Assembly (NCBI RefSeq): GCF_002744735.1
Contig: NZ_KZ319341.1
Location: 297,848-361,847 of the forward strand
Source of the DNA: Marinobacter guineae
GTDB lineage: Bacteria > Pseudomonadota > Gammaproteobacteria > Pseudomonadales > Oleiphilaceae
DNA length: 64,000 nt
Direction of reading: 5' to 3'
The position numbers were made by a program, and so were the translations under genes. Each line of letters begins with the position of its first letter. The stretch's first letter is position 1. This document shows, piece by piece, positions 15,785-23,679 of this stretch. The notes beneath the pieces are model-generated. The model was given only the letters and a program-made list of their open reading frames with translations. It was not told the DNA's origin and searched no databases.

Positions 15785-17443
15785 TCAGGGTGCCAGTTTG
15801 CGCTTCAACGCTTTGGAAACTGACAGCGGCAGGCTGGGCAATGAGCGCAGCATCCAGGGCAGTATCCGGCGCTTGACCCCGCTCAGGGATTCCGGGATCA
15901 CGGCTTCAATCAGGTGTGGCCCTGGCATTCTCTGGGCGTATTCCAGGGCTTTTGCCATTTCCTCGGCAGTGTGTACCCGCACGGCGTGAACGCCCATACC
16001 GTTGGCCATTTCAGCGAAGTTGATCACCGGACCGCGCAGGTCCAGCTGGGATTTGGCCTTCTCTCCGGCCTCTTCGGCGCCTACCCGCTCCAGTTCGATG
16101 TTGAGCACGGAGTAGGAGGCGTTGTTGAAGATGATGGAGGTGACGTTCAGCTGCTCCCGGGCCATGGTCCACAGGGCCTGGATGGTGTACATGGCGGTGC
16201 CATCACCGATCAGGGCTATTACCGGCCGGTCCGGGCAGGCTACGGCAGCACCTACGGCATTGGGAAGGCCCTGGCCAATGGCGCCGCCGGTGAGGGTGAT
16301 CATGTCGTGACGGGGTGCGCCGGCGGTCATGACCGAGAGCATCAGGCTGGAGGTAATGCCCTCGTCCACGATGATGGCGTTCTCCGGCATCAGTTCACCC
16401 ACCGCTTTGCAGACTTTCTCGGCGGTCAGCTTGCCCCTTGGCCGGCCCGGCCGTTTCTCGGGCTGTAGCCTGGGTTCGGCCTGGCTGGCGCCGACGGCGT
16501 CGTTGAGTTTGTTCAGGCTTGCCAGGATGTCCTGGTCGGGAGCTACCAGGGTATGTACCTCGCAGGTATCCGGCACCAGGTAGCTCTTCTTGCCGGGATA
16601 GGCGAAGAAGGAAACCGGCGCCTTGGCGTCCACCAGAACCAGGTGTTCCACGTCCGTCAGTTGCACCGTGGCCAGCTCGGCCAGGTAGGCCAGGCGTTCG
16701 ATGTAAGGCAGGCCGGCGCCCCGCTCCATACGGGTCGGGAAGGTTTCCGCCAACAGGGTCACGCCGCTGTGGGCGGCCAGCTTGGCGGCCGCCAGCATGC
16801 TGGGTTCGCGCAGGGAATGGCCGCCCATCAGCAGAGCGGTTTTCTTGCCGGAACGGATGGCCGAGGCAATGGCCTCCACCGTGGCATCGTCTGCCAGCTC
16901 CGGCGTCGGCGGCGCCATAGGCGCGCTGGGCACGCCGCCCTCCCCCCAGGATACATCGGCCGGCAGTATCAGCGTGGCAACCTGCCCGGGCGCCGTACGG
17001 GCTGCGGCAATGGCTTCGGCGGCATCCTGGCACAGGGTTTCTGTGCTCTTGGCCGTGCGTACAAACCCCGGCGAAACGTTGCGGGCAACGGTCTCGATAT
17101 CAGACTGCAGCTGGGCATCGTATTTCACGTGGTAGGTGGCGTGGTCGCCAACAATGTTCAGCACAGGCACCTTGCCCTTGCGGGCGTTGTGCAGGTTGGC
17201 CAGGCCGTTGCCCAGCCCGCAGCCCAGGTGCAACAGGGTAGCGGCGGGTTTGTCGGCCATGCGGGCATAGCCGTCGGCGGCGCCGGTGGCGACTCCCTCA
17301 AACAGGGCGAGAACAGCCCGCATTTTGGGCTCGTCATCCAGGGCGGCCACAAAATGCATCTCACTGGTGCCGGGGTTGCTGAAGCAGACCTCAACACCGG
17401 CGTCCACCAGGGTTTTCATCAGGGCTTGTGCGCCGTTTGTCAT
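15785..17443 (-). CDS. Thiamine-diphosphate enzyme, acetolactate synthase large-subunit-like
   Basis: 552 residues of the acetohydroxyacid synthase/benzoylformate decarboxylase superfamily. The N-terminal domain has FSNPGTSEMHFVAAL and the cofactor-activating glutamate in FEGVATGAADGYARM. The C-terminal TPP-binding motif runs from GDGTAMYTIQALWTMAREQL to the NN. No regulatory subunit gene is adjacent, so a catabolic decarboxylase or lyase role is as likely as valine/leucine biosynthesis. It lies 72 bases downstream of the FAD dehydrogenase gene on the same strand, opposite an AraC regulator, which suggests a small catabolic operon. Substrate unknown. Confidence 0.85.
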   Translation of the reverse strand: MTNGAQALMKTLVDAGVEVCFSNPGTSEMHFVAALDDEPKMRAVLALFEGVATGAADGYARMADKPAATLLHLGCGLGNGLANLHNARKGKVPVLNIVGDHATYHVKYDAQLQSDIETVARNVSPGFVRTAKSTETLCQDAAEAIAAARTAPGQVATLILPADVSWGEGGVPSAPMAPPTPELADDATVEAIASAIRSGKKTALLMGGHSLREPSMLAAAKLAAHSGVTLLAETFPTRMERGAGLPYIERLAYLAELATVQLTDVEHLVLVDAKAPVSFFAYPGKKSYLVPDTCEVHTLVAPDQDILASLNKLNDAVGASQAEPRLQPEKRPGRPRGKLTAEKVCKAVGELMPENAIIVDEGITSSLMLSVMTAGAPRHDMITLTGGAIGQGLPNAVGAAVACPDRPVIALIGDGTAMYTIQALWTMAREQLNVTSIIFNNASYSVLNIELERVGAEEAGEKAKSQLDLRGPVINFAEMANGMGVHAVRVHTAEEMAKALEYAQRMPGPHLIEAVIPESLSGVKRRILPWMLRSLPSLPLSVSKALKRKLAP

Positions 17444-17515
17444 TGTTGTTCTCCAACCGTTTGGAATTCAGTTATCAGGGAGTTAGCCAGCAGCGCCATG
17501 ATCAGGTTCACGCTG

Positions 17516-19129
17516 TCAGTCTCCCGAAGCAATAGAACGAACCGCTGCCCTTGCCGTCATGATGCACCCAGGCAGGAATGTGCCTTCCAGGGAGCGTCTT
17601 CCGTTCACACCGCCACCACCAAAGCCTGCAGCTTCCCCCACACAGTACAGGCCTTCAACAGGCGTTCCCCGGGTGTTGAGGATGCGGCTTTGGAGATCGG
17701 TTTGCAGCCCTCCCAGGCTTTTGCGGGTGATCAGCTGCATGCGGATGGCGATGTACGGGCCGGCGCCCGGTTTCTGCAGTGGGGCCGGTTTGCAGGTGCG
17801 AAGGCGGTCCGGCTTCCATTCCCGGGCGTGCTGGATCATCCGGATCTGCGCATCGTTATGAAGACTGGTGCCCTTGGTGAAATTGGCATCGAAGGCATCG
17901 GCGGTGGCCTGGAGCGTGCCCGGGTTGATGTCGTGGGAACAGGTCAGCGCGTTCATCTTGCCGGCCAGGTCGGCGAGGTTATCCGCCACCAGGAAATCCC
18001 GGCTTTCATGCTGCATTTGCCGCACCAGGGCATGGTTGCCCAGCAACAGCTCTTTCACGAACAGGGGGAACTGTTTGTCCCGGATCCGGGCATTGTGCTC
18101 AGCGCCGGAGATGGCAAATTCCTTGGCGGCAATGCGCCAGTTCAGCAGGTGCCAGGTCCAGGGTTTTTCCTGTTCTGCCACCCGCTGGCATAGCCAGTGA
18201 GTATCGAAGCCGGTGACCAGGGGCTCCGGGCCAATCCGCTCGCCCCGATGGTTCAGCCACAGGGCCGATTTGCAGGGGATGGTGGAAAGGCCATGGCCGG
18301 TAAAGTGCGGGTACGGATGCGGGAAGCCGGCCGCGTAGTTCCACATCTCGCCGGCATGGGTAATCTGGCCCCCGAGGGTGTCGGCCACCCAGTGATGCAT
18401 GTGGCCGTCCGCATAGGGATGAGCACCGTTCAACATGCGGGTGGGTTGCGGGCGATCCACCGGCCAGTTGGCGCGGCATTCCTTGTGGCTGCCGTTGATG
18501 CCGCCGGTGGCCAGAATCACGGCCGGAGCCGCGAAGCGGACTTCCTCCCCGGTGGCCTCATTGATGGCCAGGGCGCCGCTCACTTTGTCCGCTTCGTGGT
18601 CCAGTTCGGTGATGCGGTGCTGGTGCAGCAGGGTGAGTTTGCCGCTGGTATTCTCCCGGTGCAGCGCCGTCATCAGGCGACGAACCAGCTCCCGGGCGGT
18701 GCCCCAGACCACATGGTAGCGGGGCAGACGGTTGCCATCGCCGAAGCGGCCACGCTCAACCCAGTTCACCGCCGGCAGGAATTTTATGCCTTCGTTGCTA
18801 AGCCAGTCGTAAACCTCGGAGCGTGAATGCTCCACGTAGTAACGGGCCCATTGCAGGGGCAATTCATCGTCGGGCGCCAGCTCGCCAAAGCTGAGCCAGT
18901 CGTCCAGGGCAATCTCCGGTGTGTCGGCAATCTTCATGCGTTTCTGCAGTGGCGTGCCCACCAGCATCATGCCGCCAAAGGCCCACAGCGCAAGGCCGCC
19001 CATCCGTTCTTCCGTGTCCCGGTCTGCCAGGGTCACGGACTTGCCGGCGCGCAAGCCTTCAAGCGCCGCGACAATGCCAGCCAGCCCGCCGCCAACCACC
19101 AGAATATCTGAGGAAATCACCTTGGCCAT
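17516..19129 (-). CDS. FAD-binding dehydrogenase (FrdA/KstD-like)
   Basis: 537 residues. The dinucleotide-binding fold is at the N-terminus (DILVVGGGLAGIVAALEGL). Fumarate-reductase-type FAD features appear later, with ATGGINGSH about residue 210 and a C-terminal flavin site GLYCVGEAAGFGGGGVNGRR...GTFLPGCIMTAR. This is the large 'FAD-binding dehydrogenase' family related to ketosteroid dehydrogenases and flavocytochrome c flavoproteins; substrate is not predictable. Starts at ATG 19129 and heads a likely two-gene operon with the TPP enzyme, divergent from the AraC gene. Confidence 0.88.
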   Translation of the reverse strand: MAKVISSDILVVGGGLAGIVAALEGLRAGKSVTLADRDTEERMGGLALWAFGGMMLVGTPLQKRMKIADTPEIALDDWLSFGELAPDDELPLQWARYYVEHSRSEVYDWLSNEGIKFLPAVNWVERGRFGDGNRLPRYHVVWGTARELVRRLMTALHRENTSGKLTLLHQHRITELDHEADKVSGALAINEATGEEVRFAAPAVILATGGINGSHKECRANWPVDRPQPTRMLNGAHPYADGHMHHWVADTLGGQITHAGEMWNYAAGFPHPYPHFTGHGLSTIPCKSALWLNHRGERIGPEPLVTGFDTHWLCQRVAEQEKPWTWHLLNWRIAAKEFAISGAEHNARIRDKQFPLFVKELLLGNHALVRQMQHESRDFLVADNLADLAGKMNALTCSHDINPGTLQATADAFDANFTKGTSLHNDAQIRMIQHAREWKPDRLRTCKPAPLQKPGAGPYIAIRMQLITRKSLGGLQTDLQSRILNTRGTPVEGLYCVGEAAGFGGGGVNGRRSLEGTFLPGCIMTARAAVRSIASGD

Positions 19130-19166
19130 AGTGCATCCGACCTGATTGCAATGAGTTGTCAGCTTT

Positions 19167-19182
19167 AAAGATATACCGGTAC
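19167..19182. promoter_or_regulatory. Shared TACCGGTA-centred motif, copy 1
   Basis: AAAGATATACCGGTAC lies between the divergent FAD dehydrogenase and AraC genes. A near copy with 14 of 16 identical bases (AAAGACTTACCGGTAC) precedes the SDR gene at 20979-20994. Both contain the 8-bp palindrome TACCGGTA. It may be the binding site of the AraC regulator encoded at 19218 or of another regulator common to these genes. Confidence 0.4.
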
Positions 19183-19191
19183 CATGGCTTT

Positions 19192-19235
19192 AAAATTGAC
19201 TTCAGAGGCCAGCAAAATTGACTTTAGAGGCCACG
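19192..19235. repeat. 22-bp tandem duplication at the 5' end of the AraC gene
   Basis: Two adjacent 22-base units (19192-19213 and 19214-19235) differ at three positions; both begin AAAATTGACTT. Removing one unit would join the ATG at 19184 in frame to the AraC coding sequence (start MALKLTSEATVSIGW or MALKLTLEATVSIGW). With both units present that ATG is out of frame. The length, not a multiple of three, and the near identity indicate a fairly recent duplication. Confidence 0.9.
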
Positions 19236-20225
19236 GTTTCCATCGGCTGGGTAAATACTGTTATCGCGGCGGCGCAAAGGCTGTCTGTGGATGAGGGTAC
19301 TTTGCTGACAACCGCCGGTATTCCGGAGGCCGCCAGTACCCGGGAACGCTGGCCCATTGATGACATCACCCGGCTCTGGCACGCGGCAGAGCGTTGCACC
19401 GGCGATCCCGGTTTTGGTTTGAAAGTGGGGGCTGAGTTCACCCCGATGAGCATCAGCGGTGTGGGCTTTGCGCTGCAGTCTGCCGCTACCCTGCGTGAAG
19501 CCATTGTGATGGGCCAGAGGTTCCAGCGGCTGATCTCCGACGGCGGTCGCTTCCAGATCCTCCCAGGCCATTCTGCAACCTGGCTGGTTTACCATCCCCG
19601 GCAGGGGAAACTGGCTTTCAGCCCGCATCAGATCGAGGCAGTTCTGGCCGCGGTGGTCGGGTTTGCCAGTTGGGTAACCGGTACCCGCATGCAGCCTTCA
19701 CGGGTGCAGTTCAGCCAGCCGCGGCTCGGGCCCCTGGCGGGATACCAGGCCGTGTTCAACTGCCCGGTGGAATTCGAGCAGGCGTTCAGCGGTGTGCTGG
19801 TAGACAATGCCGTTCTGGACCAGGCCCTGCCCCAGGCGGATCCGGAACTCGCGCAGGTGCACGAACGCTACACCACCGCCCGGCTTGCCGCGTTGTCCAT
19901 TAACAGCGCTTCCGTGCCGGAGATACGGAGGTGGCTGATGGCCCGCCTGGGCCCGGCACTTCCCCGTCGAGCCGAGGCGGCCGGGGCGTTGGGTATCAGC
20001 GAACGGACTCTGGCGCGGCGGCTTCGGGAACAGGGGCAGACCTTTGATGCCCTGCTGGACGACGTGCGCCGTGAAAAAGCCCTTCAAGCGGTTGCCGATA
20101 CCACTACTACCCTGCCCGAAATAGCAGAAGCACTTGGCTTTGCTGAAGTGAGCACGTTCTACCGCGCCTTCAAGCGCTGGACGGGGTCGCCCCCGGTTCG
20201 ATGGCGCAAAGCCATGCTTCCGTGA
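19218..20225 (+). CDS. AraC-family transcriptional regulator (start altered by tandem duplication)
   Basis: 335 residues from a TTG at 19218. The N-terminal about 200 residues are the ligand-sensing 'arabinose-binding-like' type found in OruR/ArgR-like AraC regulators (MSISGVGFALQSAATLREA). The C-terminal 100 residues hold two helix-turn-helix units (AAGALGISERTLARRLREQG and the family signature ending WTGSPPVRWRK). The likely ancestral ATG at 19184 is out of frame because of the 22-bp duplication. An AGAGG created by the first repeat unit sits about 9 bases before the TTG, so expression from TTG remains possible. It is divergent from the FAD-dehydrogenase/TPP operon. Confidence 0.85.
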   Translation: MTLEATVSIGWVNTVIAAAQRLSVDEGTLLTTAGIPEAASTRERWPIDDITRLWHAAERCTGDPGFGLKVGAEFTPMSISGVGFALQSAATLREAIVMGQRFQRLISDGGRFQILPGHSATWLVYHPRQGKLAFSPHQIEAVLAAVVGFASWVTGTRMQPSRVQFSQPRLGPLAGYQAVFNCPVEFEQAFSGVLVDNAVLDQALPQADPELAQVHERYTTARLAALSINSASVPEIRRWLMARLGPALPRRAEAAGALGISERTLARRLREQGQTFDALLDDVRREKALQAVADTTTTLPEIAEALGFAEVSTFYRAFKRWTGSPPVRWRKAMLP

Positions 20226-20285
20226 CATCCGCACGTTAGCAAATATTGGCGGCAATTGAGGCGGCTCGCAGCGGCTAAAGCCCAG

Positions 20286-20957
20286 TTACCAGGGCAGCTC
20301 TTCACCATTGCTGTGCCAGAAGGAGCCGGTGTTTTCCAGGCTCAGGCCGTCAATCCTGGCCGCCAGGCCTTTGGCTGATTCCTCGGGCGTAATCAGCCCG
20401 CCGAAATTCACCATGCGGGTTTGCACATACCCGGGGTGCAGCTGGGCCACAGCAATCCCCCTGGGCTTCAGATCCATGGCGAGGGATTTGCCAAAGGCGT
20501 TCAATGCCGCTTTTGAAGCCCGGTAACCATAACGACCACCGGAATCGTTATCCGCGATGGAGCCCATCCGGCTGGTGATGTTGGCAATCTTGCCACCGGA
20601 GGGAATCTGCGAGACCAGAGCCTCGGCAACCCGCAACGGCGCGTAGGCGTTGATCTCCATCTGCGTGCGGATGGAATCGAAATCAATGCTGCCCAGCTTC
20701 TCATCCTGTAGCAGGCCGGCGTTGTTGATCAGCAGGTCGATGGTTTGCCCGGCCAGCTCTTCGGTGAGCTTCCGGATGCCTGTGTCGGTTGTCACATCTA
20801 CGCCATCGATCACCCTGGCTGCAACTTCGTCAAGCTCGCCGGCGGATTGCCGGCAAACACCGATCACCGCCCAGCCTTCGGAGGCATAATGGCGGGCGAG
20901 CTCCAGGCCGATGCCGCGGTTGGCCCCGGTAATAATTACAGTTTTGTTGTCTGGCAT
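20286..20957 (-). CDS. Short-chain dehydrogenase/reductase
   Basis: 223 residues, classical SDR. It has the cofactor motif TGANRGIG at residues about 10-17, NNAG at about 80, catalytic YGYRASK (Tyr-x-x-x-Lys) at about 144-150 and PGYVQTRM after the active site. Arginine after TGAN suggests possible NADPH preference, which is an inference. GGAGG precedes ATG 20957. It is convergent with the AraC gene and divergent from the ECF sigma gene. The TACCGGTA motif in its leader links it to the AraC/FAD-dehydrogenase locus. Confidence 0.9.
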   Translation of the reverse strand: MPDNKTVIITGANRGIGLELARHYASEGWAVIGVCRQSAGELDEVAARVIDGVDVTTDTGIRKLTEELAGQTIDLLINNAGLLQDEKLGSIDFDSIRTQMEINAYAPLRVAEALVSQIPSGGKIANITSRMGSIADNDSGGRYGYRASKAALNAFGKSLAMDLKPRGIAVAQLHPGYVQTRMVNFGGLITPEESAKGLAARIDGLSLENTGSFWHSNGEELPW

Positions 20958-20978
20958 GGAAACCTCCTTTGCTTTGGT

Positions 20979-20994
20979 AAAGACTTACCGGTAC
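20979..20994. promoter_or_regulatory. Shared TACCGGTA-centred motif, copy 2
   Basis: AAAGACTTACCGGTAC lies 22 bases upstream of the SDR start codon. It matches 14 of 16 bases of the motif at 19167-19182. Similar distance to a start codon in both places and conservation of the palindromic TACCGGTA core suggest a common operator. Confidence 0.4.
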
Positions 20995-21046
20995 GAAAAA
21001 ACAGGGTGAAGTTCAACACCTGAAGCCACAGGGGCAGACCAACACG

Positions 21047-22279
21047 ATGATTACCGATGACCGATGGATTGGGCAAATATACCAGCAACAGTCACGCAGG
21101 GTGCTCTCTACCCTGATCCGGTTGCTCGGTGACTTTTCACTGGCCGAGGAGTCGATGCAGGAGGCCTTCGCCGCCGCCGTGCGCCAGTGGCCCGTTGAAG
21201 GCGTACCGGATAATCCGACTGCCTGGCTCATTCGCACCGGTCAACGCCGGGGTATTGACCAGATTCGACGGGCCCGGACCGCACACAGCTATTCCCACCT
21301 CGTCAGTGAACCGTCTGCGGTCATCACGGAACCCAACGAACAGACCATCCATGACGATCAGCTCCGGCTGCTGTTTACCTGCTGCCACCCGGCCCTGTCC
21401 CTGGACGCGCGAATCGCCCTCACACTGCGTGAGATGTGCGGACTGACCACCGAACAGGTCGCCAGTGGCCTCCTGCAGAAACCGGCAACCCTGGCTCAGC
21501 GGATCGTGCGCGCCAAGCGCAAGATTCGTGACGCTGGCATCCCCTATGAAGTGCCCGAGGCGCGAGAGTTGCCCGAGAGGCTGCCCGGCGTTCTTCGGGT
21601 TATCTATCTGGTATTCAATGAAGGCTATTCCCGAAGCGATGGCGACCACCTGTTCGATGTTCACCTGTCGGCGGACGCCATTCGCCTGGCTGAAGTGCTG
21701 GCGAGACTGCTTCCTGAAGGGGAGGTGTTCGGTTTGCTCGCGCTGATGCTGCTGCAGAATTCAAGACAGAAAGCACGCCAGGATGAGGATGGGAATCTGA
21801 TCACTCTGGAAAATCAGGATCGCTCACTGTGGGACCGGGCCAGTATAGACTCGGGTTTTCGGTGGCTGGAGGCCGCCCTGGCTCGCACACCCACTGGGCC
21901 CTACACCTTGCAGGCTTCGATCGCCGCCGTCCATGCCGACGCTGAAGAAGCGTGCAAAACAGACTGGGCCCGAATAGTGCGCCTTTACGATGCGCTCTAC
22001 CAACAGCAACCATCGCCGGTGATTGCGCTTAACCGCGCGGTGGCCATTGCCATGCGAGACACGCCGGCGGATGGCCTGCGACTCCTTGAAGAGCTTATGA
22101 GCCAGAAGGCCATGGCTGGTTACCACCTGTTCCACGCTGCGCGCGCAGACCTGCAGCGCCGGAACGGCCATATTGAGGAGGCACGGCAGTCTTACGACCG
22201 CGCCCTCGCGCTCGTGTCCCAGGGGCCCGAGCGTCGGTTTCTGGAGCGCAGACTGGCAGAGCTCACTGAATCTTCCTGA
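21047..22279 (+). CDS. ECF42-type RNA polymerase sigma factor with C-terminal TPR-like extension
   Basis: 410 residues. Sigma-2 is in the first about 90 residues (LSTLIRLLGDFSLAEESMQE ... TAWLIRTGQRRGIDQIRR) and sigma-4 at about 110-170 (LTLREMCGLTTEQVASGLL, AKRKIRDAGIPYEVP). A long helical extension of about 220 residues then follows, containing VFNEGYSRSDGDHL and TPR-like repeats. This architecture defines the ECF42 group, which has no anti-sigma factor and is usually encoded beside DGPF/YCII proteins. Exactly that is seen here with the gene at 22359. The extension is thought to regulate the sigma domain. Target promoters unknown. Confidence 0.9.
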   Translation: MITDDRWIGQIYQQQSRRVLSTLIRLLGDFSLAEESMQEAFAAAVRQWPVEGVPDNPTAWLIRTGQRRGIDQIRRARTAHSYSHLVSEPSAVITEPNEQTIHDDQLRLLFTCCHPALSLDARIALTLREMCGLTTEQVASGLLQKPATLAQRIVRAKRKIRDAGIPYEVPEARELPERLPGVLRVIYLVFNEGYSRSDGDHLFDVHLSADAIRLAEVLARLLPEGEVFGLLALMLLQNSRQKARQDEDGNLITLENQDRSLWDRASIDSGFRWLEAALARTPTGPYTLQASIAAVHADAEEACKTDWARIVRLYDALYQQQPSPVIALNRAVAIAMRDTPADGLRLLEELMSQKAMAGYHLFHAARADLQRRNGHIEEARQSYDRALALVSQGPERRFLERRLAELTESS

Positions 22280-22358
22280 ATTTTCCCGGTCCTGTCGATT
22301 TCCCTCTGCGCCATACGACTACCTTTCAGGAACACGGCACAAAAACGGAGGAGCGCCC

Positions 22359-22718
22359 ATGAAATACATAGCCCTGGTTTACTACCAGGAAAGCATTATC
22401 AACGCCATGACAGAACAGGAATGGCACGATCTCAACCAGGAATGTGTGGCTGGGGTGGAGCGGCTGACCCAACAGGGCAATTTCATAACCGGCCAGCCGC
22501 TGCAGCCGGTGGACACCGCAACAACGGTAAGGGTCCGCGACGAGGAAGTATTGGTTTCCGACGGCCCGTTCGCCGAAACCAAGGAACAGCTGGCAGGCTT
22601 CTACCTGCTGGACGCCCATGACCTGAACGAAGCCGTGCAACTCGCCAGCCGGATCCCACCGGCCCGCTTTGGCAGCATTGAAGTGCGGCCGGCGCGGGAA
22701 CTGCCCCCTGAAGATTGA
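22359..22718 (+). CDS. YCII-family DGPF-motif protein
   Basis: 119 residues. The hallmark SDGPFAETKEQLAGFYLL is at about residues 66-83, in a YCII ferredoxin-like fold. ATG 22359 has an excellent ribosome site (GGAGGAG). These proteins are the standard partner of ECF42 sigma factors, and this gene follows the sigma gene by about 80 bases on the same strand, so it is likely its target or accessory. Biochemical function is unknown; a conserved His-Asp pair in some YCII relatives suggests catalysis, but none is claimed here. Confidence 0.9.
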   Translation: MKYIALVYYQESIINAMTEQEWHDLNQECVAGVERLTQQGNFITGQPLQPVDTATTVRVRDEEVLVSDGPFAETKEQLAGFYLLDAHDLNEAVQLASRIPPARFGSIEVRPARELPPED

Positions 22719-22732
22719 AAAGGAGAAACGCC

Positions 22733-23086
22733 ATGAGCTATGTCGACGGGTTTGTTGCAGCTGTACCAACGGCCAACAAGGAGAAATACATCAAGCACGC
22801 CAGCGATGCCGCTGTGGTTTTCAAGGAGCACGGTGTCCTGCAGATGGTCGAATGCTGGGGCGATGATGTCCCGGAAGGTGAAGTGACGTCCTTTCCCATG
22901 GCTGTCCAGTGCAAGCCTGACGAAACGGTTGTGTTCGCATGGCTGCTGTGGCCGTCCCGGGAAGTCCGTGATCAGGCCATGCCACGAATCATGGAAGACC
23001 CTCGCCTGAGCCCCGATGTAAACCCCATGCCGTTTGATGGCAAGAGACTAATTTATGGGGGTTTTTCTGTCATTGTTGACGAATGA
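22733..23086 (+). CDS. DUF1428 family protein
   Basis: 117 residues beginning MSYVDGFVAAVPTANKEKY, the characteristic start of DUF1428 (YbaA-like) proteins. It also has ECWGDDVPEGEVTSFPMAV and a C-terminal MPFDGKRLIYGGFSVIV. These are dimeric alpha-beta barrel proteins of unknown function. ATG 22733 has AAGGAG at good spacing and follows the YCII stop by 14 bases, so the two are co-transcribed. DUF1428 genes recur beside DGPF/ECF42 loci, supporting a shared regulon. Confidence 0.9.
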   Translation: MSYVDGFVAAVPTANKEKYIKHASDAAVVFKEHGVLQMVECWGDDVPEGEVTSFPMAVQCKPDETVVFAWLLWPSREVRDQAMPRIMEDPRLSPDVNPMPFDGKRLIYGGFSVIVDE

Positions 23087-23171
23087 CCACCGGTAACCCG
23101 GAACAAGCCCATACCATCGGGCGGCAAAGAAGACGGCCCGAATCACCAGGATGGCAAATTAAGGAGGCTCA

Positions 23172-23678
23172 ATGCTCTGCTTCAGCTACGGCTCCAACAT
23201 GTCACAACGACGAGTGCAGGCTCGGGTTCCATCAGCCCGGTTTGTGGCTGTGGCAGAGTTACCCGCCCATCGGCTTTGCTTCCATAAATCTGCTGGAGAT
23301 GGCTCCGCCAAATGCGATGCGGAAGAAACCGGCAACCCGGACGATCGCGTGATTGGTGTGGTTTACGAGATTGCCGATGCAGAAAAGCCTGACCTTGATC
23401 GACATGAGGCTTTGGGGTTTGGCTACGATGAAAAGCAGGTAACGCTGAGAACCGGGAAGGGCAAACTTCAGGCCGGGATGTATTACGCCACGCGCATCAA
23501 TAAGGCGTTAAAACCCTTCCACTGGTACAAAGACCACGTCCTGATCGGCGCCAGGGAAAATGGCCTGCCGGCTGAGTACATCGCGCAGATCGAAGCCGTG
23601 GAGGCCATTGACGATCCCAGACCTGAGCGACATGGGCGCGAACTATCCGTTTACAGTGATTCTCAAGCTACCCGGTGA
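23172..23678 (+). CDS. Gamma-glutamylcyclotransferase family protein
   Basis: 168 residues. The substrate-loop motif YGSN is near the N-terminus (LCFSYGSNMSQRR). The catalytic glutamate is in LDRHEALGFGY about residue 79, with GMYYAT later, the usual gamma-glutamylcyclotransferase fold. Such enzymes release 5-oxoproline from gamma-glutamyl compounds. AAGGAGG lies just before the ATG at 23172. It follows DUF1428 by 85 bases on the same strand and ends one base short of the convergent puuB-like gene, whose pathway also makes gamma-glutamyl compounds. A functional link is possible but only positional. Confidence 0.82.
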   Translation: MLCFSYGSNMSQRRVQARVPSARFVAVAELPAHRLCFHKSAGDGSAKCDAEETGNPDDRVIGVVYEIADAEKPDLDRHEALGFGYDEKQVTLRTGKGKLQAGMYYATRINKALKPFHWYKDHVLIGARENGLPAEYIAQIEAVEAIDDPRPERHGRELSVYSDSQATR

Positions 23679-23679
23679 T

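Noticed and set aside
16553..18193. Open frame of about 546 codons antisense to the TPP enzyme and FAD dehydrogenase
   Set aside because: It spans two well-supported genes, is rich in His/Gln/Gly in the way of antisense translation, and has no ribosome site or motif.
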